Of a stretch of 37,329 nucleotides of DNA, positions 31,701 to 37,329 are shown in pieces; the stretch's first letter is position 1, and each line of letters starts with the position of its first letter. The notes under the pieces are model-generated. The model saw only the letters and a list, made by a program, of their open reading frames with translations. It did no database searches and had not been told where the DNA came from. The DNA comes from UBA9676 sp036522155 (GTDB lineage Bacteria > Actinomycetota > Actinomycetes > Streptosporangiales > Streptosporangiaceae). The stretch spans positions 1-37,329 of the forward strand of contig DATDGI010000385.1 in assembly GCA_036522155.1 (NCBI GenBank), in the 5' to 3' direction. The position numbers and the translations under genes are program-made.

Positions 31701-33103
31701 GGCCGGCCGGGGTGTGGATCGACGGGCCGCACCGCACCGTCCCAGACGGGAGCAGCTTCGCCTGGCAGCACTGGAGCCACACGTTCGAGTACGCGCTCGC
31801 CGCCGGGGCGGGCGACTGGCGCGAGGCCGGCTTCGGCCTGGCCGGCCAGGAGTACAACCACGACCTGCTCACCGCGGAGACCGGGGAACACGCCGGGCCG
31901 CTGCCGCCCGCCGCCAGCCTGTGTGCGGTCACCAGCCCGGGTCATGACCGCCCGGCGGCGGCCCTGGCCACGCTCAAGCCGCGCGGCAACCCGCTCGCGT
32001 CGGGACGGCCGGGGCCGCCGGACCGGGCCGCCGGGGTGACCGTTCGGCTGCGCGATCTGGCCGGCCGGAGCGGGCCCGCCCTGGTCAGCCTGTCCGCCGG
32101 TGCCACCGGTGCCCACCTCACCGACCTGCTGGAGGAGGCCGACGGCCCGCCCCTGCCGGCCACCCCGGAGGGCACCGTGGTGCCGGTGCCGGGCGCCGGC
32201 CAGGTCACGCTGGTGCTGGCCACGGCGCCGGGCGCCATGCCGCCAAACGCCGTGCCGCCGGGCGCCGTGCCGCCGGGCGCCGGTGCCCCCTCACCGCCCG
32301 AGCCGGCCCAGCCGGTCTTCACCCGGTACTGGCTGCACGGCAAGGGCCCGGCCCCGGCCGGGAACCTGCCGGTGGCGGTGCACCTGTCCCCCGGCCGGCT
32401 CGCGCTCGGCCCGGGCGGCACCGGCACGCTGCGGCTGACCGTCGCCTGCGGGCCTGAGCCGGCCAGCGGCGAGGTCACCCTGGACGTCCCGGCCGGGCTG
32501 GCGGCGTCCCTGGGCCATCCGCCCCGCTACGAGCTGGCCGCCGGTGGCCACGCCTGCTGGGACGTGGCGGTGCGGGCCGAGCCCGGCGCCGCGGCGGGAC
32601 GCTACTACCTGGCCGCCGCCATCCGCGACGGCCTGGGCCAGGTGCTGGAGGACGCGGCGCTGGTCACCGTGGGCGAACCGGCCTCTCCCCGGCTGGACCT
32701 GCCGCTGGCCGAACTGCTGCCGCTGATCGCCGAGGACGAGCAAAGGGAGGTGGCCGAGGCCGGGCTGCGGCTGCAGCCGGCCACGGTGCGGCTCCCGCCC
32801 GGCGGTGCCGCCGACCTGGTCGCCGAGATCAGCAACGGCACGGCGGCCCCGATCCGGGGCGAGTGCCAGCTGATCTCGCCGCACGGCAGCTGGCCGCAGC
32901 TCGGTCCCTGGTCACGCGGCTTTGCCGTCGCCGCCGGGGAGACCGCCCGGCTGCCGTTCGGTGTCACCGTGCCCGCGAGCGCCCGGCCGGGGTCGCACTG
33001 GTGGGCGCTGGCCAAGGTGATGTACTTCGGCCGGGTCCGTTACAGCGAGTGTGCCCTGGTCGAGGTCACAGATCCGGGGCCCGGTTCTCATACGGCGTGC
33101 TGA
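28739..33103 (+). CDS. GH38 alpha-mannosidase with long C-terminal beta domains
   Basis: A 1454-residue glycoside hydrolase family 38 protein, longer than most bacterial members. A beta-sandwich (about 15-100) comes first. The zinc motif SHFHYDPVWW follows with His113 and Asp115, then the catalytic nucleophile Asp241 in WMLDAFGFDPG. The helical mid-domain contains AYGAHHDAITGTESDQ, and beta domains follow. A Pro-rich repeat linker (1166-1180) leads to an alpha-galactosidase-NEW3-like domain (about 1205-1300) and a second similar domain (about 1350-1454). GH38 enzymes release alpha-linked mannose with retention of configuration. No signal peptide is visible, so it is probably cytoplasmic. The start is set by the divergent regulator. 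The last 38 bases overlap the Lrp gene. Confidence 0.9.
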   Translation: MRITAAESTMLFAGTASQPLQLVRVTVLPAAAGPVTVRVAGAGVRTPQPLRIDLAEGASQVAEVPVEVAAPHGPGSSLPVTVIAESETGRAEHQVTLTAAEPGWTVWLISHFHYDPVWWNTQGQFTQSRLLLPGEDGQLPEVRTAFELVRLHLDAARADPDYKFVLAEIDYLKPYFDAHPEDRADLRAFLAAGRIELVGGNYNEPNTNLTCAESTIRNAVYGIGAQRDVFGGDPRSAWMLDAFGFDPGYPGLMAAAGLTSSAWARGPFHQWGPWRTVGDNRRMQFATEFEWLSPDGSGLLTSYMANHYGAGWGVHQAADLAAAQAEVLGQLALLAPVAATRNVLLPVGADHVIPARWATALHRDFAARYVWPRCVTALPREFFAAVRAEAADRGIWLAPQTRDMNPVYPGKDVSYIDTKQAQRAAEVAALDGERLATLAWLAGAEYPAASLDKAWRLLAYGAHHDAITGTESDQVYLDLLAGWREAFERGDAARRDAVAYLASLADTRPPAAITGTSRPVVVVNPLSWPRSGLATIGLAVTEPGLPWLALRDETGHDVPFLAEGVRRHADGTLAEVALTFLAGPVPAAGYRTYWACPAPGPGAGGWTATPGTSIGNETFAIEADPARGGALTSILDRRTGTELLRGLGNELVLQPEYDYHPRWGEGPWLLSPTGAGTGSAAGPAAVRAESCPAGSRLVAEFTLGGLRVTQETTLWDGLDRVQFRTHVDGSIGQDALLRVRFPADVPGALPLYQAATAVVGRPFGTADADVAEHAFTLDNPAHEWFGLGSAVRVVADGQAWPVGVAEVIAPGSDPAVRDLLAALAGQGVTATCGQPDSPRYGALDLDSNLPDCRIALGGPDANPWTARLLAALEPAQAASLTARLAAGERRIWVPGARPRAEVFRPSADVRGERDLPVLIVTGPDLTAAIGELARDLAGPVIEAALLAPPPDPPLAGHVVALLNRGTPGSLVTPDGTLHIGLMRASSAWPAGVWIDGPHRTVPDGSSFAWQHWSHTFEYALAAGAGDWREAGFGLAGQEYNHDLLTAETGEHAGPLPPAASLCAVTSPGHDRPAAALATLKPRGNPLASGRPGPPDRAAGVTVRLRDLAGRSGPALVSLSAGATGAHLTDLLEEADGPPLPATPEGTVVPVPGAGQVTLVLATAPGAMPPNAVPPGAVPPGAGAPSPPEPAQPVFTRYWLHGKGPAPAGNLPVAVHLSPGRLALGPGGTGTLRLTVACGPEPASGEVTLDVPAGLAASLGHPPRYELAAGGHACWDVAVRAEPGAAAGRYYLAAAIRDGLGQVLEDAALVTVGEPASPRLDLPLAELLPLIAEDEQREVAEAGLRLQPATVRLPPGGAADLVAEISNGTAAPIRGECQLISPHGSWPQLGPWSRGFAVAAGETARLPFGVTVPASARPGSHWWALAKVMYFGRVRYSECALVEVTDPGPGSHTAC
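32234..32278 (+). repeat. three 15-bp tandem repeats encoding a Pro-rich linker
   Basis: Three in-frame copies of GCCRTGCCGCCRRRC. Copies two and three are identical, and copy one differs in four bases. They encode AMPPN, AVPPG, AVPPG in the mannosidase linker. Such units can change number by slippage without breaking the frame. Confidence 0.75.
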
Positions 33104-33515
33104 GCACGATGGTGGTGCGGGTGGAGACGCTGGCGGCCGTCCGGATCTCCTGCAGCAGGTTCTCCAGGTCGGCGGGCGAGGCGACCCGGACCTTGAGGAT
33201 GTAGTTCTCGTCGCCGGCCACGCTGTGGCAGGCCTCGATGGCGCTCAGGTGGGCCAGCCGGTCCGGCGCGTCGTCCGGGGCCGCCGGGTCGAACGGCTTG
33301 ATGGAGACGAACGCGGTGAGCGGCAGCCCGGCGTCCGCTGGATCGATCACCGCCGCATACCCCCTGATCAGGCCGCGCCGCTCCAGCCGCCGCACCCGCT
33401 GATGGGTGGCCGACACGGACAGCCCGGTCTCCCGGGACAGGTCGGTGAAGCTCATCCTGCCGTCCCGGCAGAGCAACGACAGGATCTTGCGATCGATCTC
33501 TTCCACTCCGGTCAC
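33066..33515 (-). CDS. Lrp/AsnC-family regulator
   Basis: A 149-residue regulator with an N-terminal helix-turn-helix (EIDRKILSLLCRDGRMSFTD, then LSRETGLSVSATHQRVRRL) and a C-terminal RAM ligand domain (ACHSVAGDENYILKVRVAS). This is the standard Lrp/AsnC length. Members sense amino acids and often control genes of amino acid metabolism. The GTG at 33515 overlaps the stop of the M24 peptidase gene (GTGA), so the two are co-translated. The regulator may respond to amino acids released by that peptidase. Its 3' end overlaps the mannosidase gene convergently by 38 bases. Confidence 0.92.
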   Translation of the reverse strand: MTGVEEIDRKILSLLCRDGRMSFTDLSRETGLSVSATHQRVRRLERRGLIRGYAAVIDPADAGLPLTAFVSIKPFDPAAPDDAPDRLAHLSAIEACHSVAGDENYILKVRVASPADLENLLQEIRTAASVSTRTTIVLSTPYENRAPDL

Positions 33516-34642
33516 GGTAGCCCTTGCACGAGTTCCCTGGTGGCGTTGTTGAGCCGCTCGCTGCCGTCGGCGGTGCAGATCACGATGTCCTCGATCCGGG
33601 CGCCATGGGGGCCGGGATAGATCCCCGGCTCCACCGAGAAGGCCATGCCGGGCACGAGCGTCTCGGCGTTGCCGGACACGATGTAGGGATCCTCGTGCGT
33701 CTCCAGGCCGATCCCGTGCCCGGTCCGGTGCACGAAGTACTCACCGTAGCCCGCGGCCGCGATCGGCTCACGGGCGGCCGCGTCCACCGCCTCCGCGGTG
33801 ACACCGGGCCGGACAGCCGCGCACGCGGCCTCCTGCGCGGCCTGGAGCACCTGGTAGTAGGCGGCGAACTCGGGCGGCGGCTCGCCGATCACGTACGTCC
33901 TGGTGCAGTCCGAGCAGTAGCCGCTGGGCATGGTGCCGCCGATGTCGACGACCACCACGTCACCGGCGGCCAGCCGCCGGTCGCCCGGCTCGTGGTGCGG
34001 CATGGCCGCGTTCGGCCCGGACGCGACGATGACGAAGTCGGCCCGGGCATGTCCCTCGGCGGTGATCGCGCCGGCCACGTCCACGGCCACCTCCCGCTCG
34101 GTCCGGCCCGGCCGCAGCCATTCCGGGACCCGGTGGTGAACCCGGTCGATCGCCCCCCCGGCGGCCCGCAGCGCCGCGACCTCGGCCGCGGTCTTGCGGA
34201 TCCGCAGCCCGCGCAGGGCGGCGCTGGCCAGCATCGGCTTGGTGCCGGGCAGCGCGTCGCGGAACTGGAGCACCATCATGGCCCACATCTGGTCGGCCAG
34301 CCCGGCCGTCTCCGGGCGGCCGAGCCGGTCCGCCACCACGGCGTACGGATCGTCGGTCTCATCCCAGCCGGCGATGTCCAGGCCCAGCGCGCCGGCCGGT
34401 GAGGCGAGCACCGACCGCATCTCCAGGTGCGGCGCGACCAGGAACGGCGGCCCGTCGGCGGGCACCGCCAGGCAGGTCAGCCGCTCGGACGGGTGGGTGT
34501 CATATCCGGTCAGGTAGCGCAGATCCGGGCCCGGCGTGAGCAGGAGCACGCCGATCCCGGCCCGGGCGGCGGCCGCTGCGGCGAGCCCCAGCCGGTCCGC
34601 GGGATACAGTTCTGCATCTGCCGAAGTCACCCGCCTGAGCAT
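33512..34642 (-). CDS. M24B metallopeptidase, Xaa-Pro dipeptidase-like
   Basis: A 376-residue pita-bread peptidase with an N-terminal creatinase-like domain and a C-terminal catalytic domain. All five metal ligands are present: Asp233 (VVDIGG), Asp245 (CSDCTRTY), His309 (TGHGIG), Glu338 (VEPGIY) and Glu351 (ARIEDI). HEDPY (316-320) is typical of Xaa-Pro dipeptidases. It should cleave dipeptides with C-terminal proline, or a related amide, in the cytoplasm. The ATG at 34642 is used here; a GTG at 34630 is nearly as good and preferable if the message is leaderless. The Lrp gene follows with a four-base overlap. Confidence 0.9.
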   Translation of the reverse strand: MLRRVTSADAELYPADRLGLAAAAAARAGIGVLLLTPGPDLRYLTGYDTHPSERLTCLAVPADGPPFLVAPHLEMRSVLASPAGALGLDIAGWDETDDPYAVVADRLGRPETAGLADQMWAMMVLQFRDALPGTKPMLASAALRGLRIRKTAAEVAALRAAGGAIDRVHHRVPEWLRPGRTEREVAVDVAGAITAEGHARADFVIVASGPNAAMPHHEPGDRRLAAGDVVVVDIGGTMPSGYCSDCTRTYVIGEPPPEFAAYYQVLQAAQEAACAAVRPGVTAEAVDAAAREPIAAAGYGEYFVHRTGHGIGLETHEDPYIVSGNAETLVPGMAFSVEPGIYPGPHGARIEDIVICTADGSERLNNATRELVQGLP

Positions 34643-34755
34643 ACCTAGACAAGACCGGCTCCGGTGCTTCACGCTTGGTGGATCAGAGCTCACGGAGACG
34701 TACCGCGCTCCGCTGTCCCGGGCAGAAAGTGAGGCGGACCATATCCCGTTCGGTC

Positions 34756-35502
34756 GTGGATCCGGCGGACAGCATCCGGCTGGCCGAGGCATTAGCGCAG
34801 GAACGGCATGTCACGGTTGAGCTGCAGCGGGCGATCCTGCCCTTGCACGAGGGCCCGTTCGCGCTGCCGGGGCTGCGGGCCGTGGTCCGTTACCTGCCCG
34901 CCTCCCGCGACAGCCGGGTCGGTGGCGACTGGTACATCACCGCCGAGATGCCCGGCGGCCATGTGCTCATCGCGATCGGCGACGTGGGCGGGCATGGCCT
35001 GGCCGCCGCGGCGGGCATGGCCCGGCTGCGTGGCGCGCTGGCCGGCCTGGCCATCACCGGCTCACCACCGCAACGGCTGCTGGGCTGGCTCAACGACCTG
35101 GTGCATCACGTCGATCCCGAGCACACCGCCTCGGTCATCGCCGGCTATTTCGATCCCCCGTCCCGGGTCCTGACCTGGGCGCAGGCGGGCCATCCGCCGC
35201 CGGTGCTGATCCGGGGCAGCCAGGCCAGCGCGCTGCCGGCCCCGGCCGGGATCCTGCTGGGCGCCGGCCGGGAGGGGTACCAGGCCACCTCGCTGGCCCT
35301 GGCGCCCGGGGATGTGCTGCTGCTCTACAGCGACGGGCTGGTCGAGCGGCGGGACCGGCCGCTCGAAACGGGGCTGGCCACGCTGACCCAGGCCGCCGCG
35401 GGCATCGGTGACCCGGAGGGCGTCATCGCCGCGGTGCTGGCCGCGCTCGGGTCGACCGACCCCGAGGATGACACCTGCCTGGTCGCCCTGCAGGTGCTTT
35501 AA
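34756..35502 (+). CDS. SpoIIE/RsbU-type PP2C serine phosphatase
   Basis: A 248-residue single-domain phosphatase. ELQRAILP opens the domain, followed by VGGDWYITAEMPGG, IGDVGGHGLAAAAGMARLR, LLLYSDGLVERRD and the closing DDTCLVALQV. Most members have GGDWYD, but the second Asp is Ile here, so activity may be reduced. These enzymes dephosphorylate anti-sigma-factor antagonists. No sensor domain is fused and no antagonist or kinase gene is nearby. The start is uncertain: GTG at 34756 is chosen because codons from the earlier TTG (34675) and GTG (34678) contain several rare codons (AGA, ATA, AAA) and look non-coding. It ends with a four-base convergent overlap. Confidence 0.83.
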   Translation: MDPADSIRLAEALAQERHVTVELQRAILPLHEGPFALPGLRAVVRYLPASRDSRVGGDWYITAEMPGGHVLIAIGDVGGHGLAAAAGMARLRGALAGLAITGSPPQRLLGWLNDLVHHVDPEHTASVIAGYFDPPSRVLTWAQAGHPPPVLIRGSQASALPAPAGILLGAGREGYQATSLALAPGDVLLLYSDGLVERRDRPLETGLATLTQAAAGIGDPEGVIAAVLAALGSTDPEDDTCLVALQVL

Positions 35503-36401
35503 CCGGTGAGGGCGTCAAGCGCCCGCCGCAGCGACGACCCGAGATCCCACCGCTGGTCCAGCGCCGCCAGCGCCTCCGGTGCGGCCCGGGTGACCGGCAG
35601 CGTGCCGTCCACCTTGGGCACCGGCGCGTCGGTGGCGACCGCGACCACGGCCGGCGCCACCGCCAGATAGGCCCGCTCGGCGGCCAGCTTCGGCCGGCTG
35701 TTCATCGGGAATCCGCCCTGCCCGGCGTCGATGGCGGCCACCATCGCGTCGACCGTGCCGAACGCCCGGACCAGCGCGGCCGCCGTCTTCTCCCCCACGC
35801 CCGCCACCCCGGGCAGGCCGTCGCTGGGATCGCCGCGCAGCACCGCGAAGTCGGCATAGGCCCGGCCGGGGATGTCATAGCGGGCGGTCACCGCCGCCTC
35901 GTCCACCACGTCCAGGTTGGTCAGCCCGCGGACGGTGTAGATGATCCTCACTCCGCGCTCGTCGTCGACCAGTTGGAACAGGTCGCGATCGCCGGTCACG
36001 ATCTCCACCGGCCCGGCCGCGCGGGCCGTGAGCGTGCCGATCACGTCGTCCGCCTCGTACCCGGCCGCGCCCGCGGTCGCCACCCCGAGCGCGGCCAGTA
36101 CCTCGTTGATGACCGGTACCTGCGCGGCCAGCAGCGGCGGCACCTCCTCGCTGCCGTCCGGCCGGGCCCGGTGCGCCTTGTAGGACGGGATGGCGGCCAC
36201 CCGGAACGCGGGCCGCCAGGCCTCGTCCATGCAGGCCACCAGCTGGCCCGGCGACCGGGCCCGGACCAGCCGGGTGATCATGTCGAGCAGCCCGCGGACC
36301 GCGTTGACCGGGGTGCCGTCGGGCGCGGTCAGCGTGTCCGGCACACCGTAGAAGGCGCGGAAATACAGCGACGCGGTGTCGAGCAGCATCAGCGGGCCCA
36401 C
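35499..36401 (-). CDS. stand-alone 5'-3' exonuclease (FEN-like, Pol I N-domain type)
   Basis: A 300-residue protein matching the 5'-nuclease domain of DNA polymerase I without the polymerase. Metal-binding acidic residues are in LLDTAS (near 7), GYEADDVIG, TGDRDLFQLV and RGDPSDGLPG. The helix-hairpin-helix is GVAGVGEKTAAALV. It should remove RNA primers or 5' flaps. Actinobacteria often carry such a separate copy as well as full polymerase I. The GTG at 36401 is the first start; an ATG four codons later (36389) is possible. It converges on the phosphatase gene with a four-base overlap. Confidence 0.9.
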   Translation of the reverse strand: MGPLMLLDTASLYFRAFYGVPDTLTAPDGTPVNAVRGLLDMITRLVRARSPGQLVACMDEAWRPAFRVAAIPSYKAHRARPDGSEEVPPLLAAQVPVINEVLAALGVATAGAAGYEADDVIGTLTARAAGPVEIVTGDRDLFQLVDDERGVRIIYTVRGLTNLDVVDEAAVTARYDIPGRAYADFAVLRGDPSDGLPGVAGVGEKTAAALVRAFGTVDAMVAAIDAGQGGFPMNSRPKLAAERAYLAVAPAVVAVATDAPVPKVDGTLPVTRAAPEALAALDQRWDLGSSLRRALDALTG

Positions 36402-36461
36402 CCGCTCATCCTGTCACGCTGCTGCCCGCATCTCAGGAAATGTCAGACGCGCCCGTTATCC

Positions 36462-36491
36462 TCGAACTGAGCTTCGAAATGGTCGAACTGA
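36462..36491. repeat. 9-bp direct repeat in the exonuclease/DUF222 spacer
   Basis: TCGAACTGA occurs at 36462-36470 and 36483-36491, 21 bases apart start to start (two helical turns), with TTCGAA between (36473-36478). It lies 20-50 bases before the DUF222 start in the 110-base divergent spacer. It may be a regulator site; nothing else recognisable is there. Confidence 0.35.
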
Positions 36492-36511
36492 CTGGCAGGG
36501 AGGTGATCAGC

Positions 36512-37329
36512 ATGTGCCAGGCCGGGCCGCCCGTGACCATCGATGGTGCGCTGGCCATGCTGGATCACGCCCTGGACGCGCTGAACGCCGCCGACATGGG
36601 GTCGCTGCCGGCCGCCGTGCAGGCGCAGGCGCTGCGGGGCTTAGAGCGGGCCGAGGCCAAGCACACCGCCGCCCGGGCCCGCGTGCTCACCGCGTTCACC
36701 GCCCAGGCCGGCTACACCGACGACGGCCAAGGCAGCGCCCGGCTGTGGCTGAAATGGCAGACCCGGGTCACCCGGGCCGCGGCCGCCGCCTCGATGGCCT
36801 GGACGGCGCGCCTGGCCGCTCATCCCCTGATCGGGCAGGCCCTGGCCGCCGGGGAGATCAGCCGGTCGTGGGCCAGGGAGTTCTGCGAATGGAACGACCG
36901 CCTGCCCGCCGGCCGCCGCGAGGACGCCGACGCCATCCTGCTGGCCGCCGCACGCGGCGGCGCCGACCTGCCCGGCCTGATGGGCCTGGCCTGGGAGATG
37001 TACTACCGCAGCCGGGACGGCCAGCCCGACCCCGGGGACGGGTTCGACGACCGGTACCTGCGGCTGGGCCTCACCATCGGCGGCGTGGGCCGGTGCGAAG
37101 GCAACCTCACCTCCGGATGTGCCGCCGCCCTCGCCGCCGTGCTGGACGCGCTGGCCAAGAAGGCCGGGCCCGAGGACACCCGGACCGCCGCTCAGCGCCG
37201 GCACGACGCCCTCGAAGAGGCGTGCCGCCGGCTCATCGCCACCGGGATGCTCCCGGCCCGGGCGGGCCAGCCCACCCAGGCCCAGGTGCACATCACCCTG
37301 GCCCAGCTGCGCGGCCTGCCCGGTGCCTC
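36512..37329 (+). CDS. DUF222 / 13E12-type HNH-endonuclease-like protein, 5' part
   Basis: An open frame from the ATG at 36512, preceded by GGGAGGTG at a good distance, runs 272 codons and off the window end. It reads MCQAGPPVTIDGALAMLDHA, then ALRGLERAEAKHTAARARVL, GYTDDGQGSARLWLKWQTRV and LAAGEISRSWAREFCEWND. This is the helical DUF222 domain that precedes a C-terminal HNH nuclease in the 13E12 family, so abundant in Actinobacteria. The HNH part would lie beyond the window. The cellular role of the family is poorly known; homing or mobility-related copying has been suggested. The open frame on the opposite strand (36641-37291) is its shadow. Confidence 0.85.
   Translation, partial: MCQAGPPVTIDGALAMLDHALDALNAADMGSLPAAVQAQALRGLERAEAKHTAARARVLTAFTAQAGYTDDGQGSARLWLKWQTRVTRAAAAASMAWTARLAAHPLIGQALAAGEISRSWAREFCEWNDRLPAGRREDADAILLAAARGGADLPGLMGLAWEMYYRSRDGQPDPGDGFDDRYLRLGLTIGGVGRCEGNLTSGCAAALAAVLDALAKKAGPEDTRTAAQRRHDALEEACRRLIATGMLPARAGQPTQAQVHITLAQLRGLPGA

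Noticed and set aside
32234..32278. CRISPR-like or mobile repeat
   Set aside because: Three adjacent 15-base units in frame, with no spacers, encode a Pro-rich linker inside a gene.
36641..37291. A 216-residue minus-strand protein
   Set aside because: It is the shadow of the DUF222 frame, with Gly/Pro-rich low-complexity content and no family features.

Overview
The window is chromosomal DNA from a very GC-rich actinobacterium. Third codon positions are almost all G or C, GTG starts are frequent, and the last gene is a DUF222 (13E12-type) HNH-endonuclease-like gene, a family typical of this phylum. The genus cannot be named from the sequence alone. Almost every base is coding, and no stretch over 300 bases lacks a gene. 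No tRNA, rRNA, CRISPR array or insertion sequence was recognised.

Layout. (1) 13-1948, plus strand: O-methyltransferase, GntR/UTRA regulator and GNAT acetyltransferase. (2) 1932-5667: a minus-strand quinone oxidoreductase, divergent from a plus-strand pair made of a phytoene-dehydrogenase-like FAD oxidoreductase and an alpha/beta hydrolase. (3) 5668-8905, plus strand: a compact cell-envelope cassette whose first half is visibly less GC-rich. It holds a membrane GT2 glycosyltransferase, a 49-residue protein that is little more than an LPVTG sorting signal, a class E-like sortase, and a membrane-anchored NodB-fold protein with altered metal ligands. (4) 26404 down to 8926, minus strand: a long uptake and catabolic cluster. 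In transcription order it runs LacI regulator, 3-hydroxyisobutyrate-dehydrogenase-like enzyme, two tandem substrate-binding lipoproteins, Liv-type permeases and ATPases, amidohydrolase, TPP enzyme, creatininase-family enzyme, zinc alcohol dehydrogenase, cupin, a second FAD oxidoreductase/hydrolase pair, and a DHDPS-like aldolase. Most junctions overlap by a few bases. (5) 26470-33103: MFS transporter, a small orphan-domain protein and an ArsR-like regulator, divergent from a 1454-residue GH38 alpha-mannosidase. (6) 33066-37329: Lrp/AsnC regulator with an M24 peptidase, a SpoIIE-type phosphatase, a stand-alone 5'-3' exonuclease, and the start of the DUF222 gene.

How the genes fit together. The Liv-type transporter probably imports a small organic solute that the downstream enzymes oxidise and cleave; the substrate cannot be read from the sequence. 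Three LacI-type operator candidates precede the dehydrogenase, and a fourth related site precedes the FAD oxidoreductase at 2988. This suggests that one LacI protein controls both copies of the oxidoreductase/hydrolase module. The most unusual part is the cassette in (3), which looks like a surface-polysaccharide or envelope system coupled to a sortase through a micro-substrate. Its own operator-like palindromes lie just upstream.
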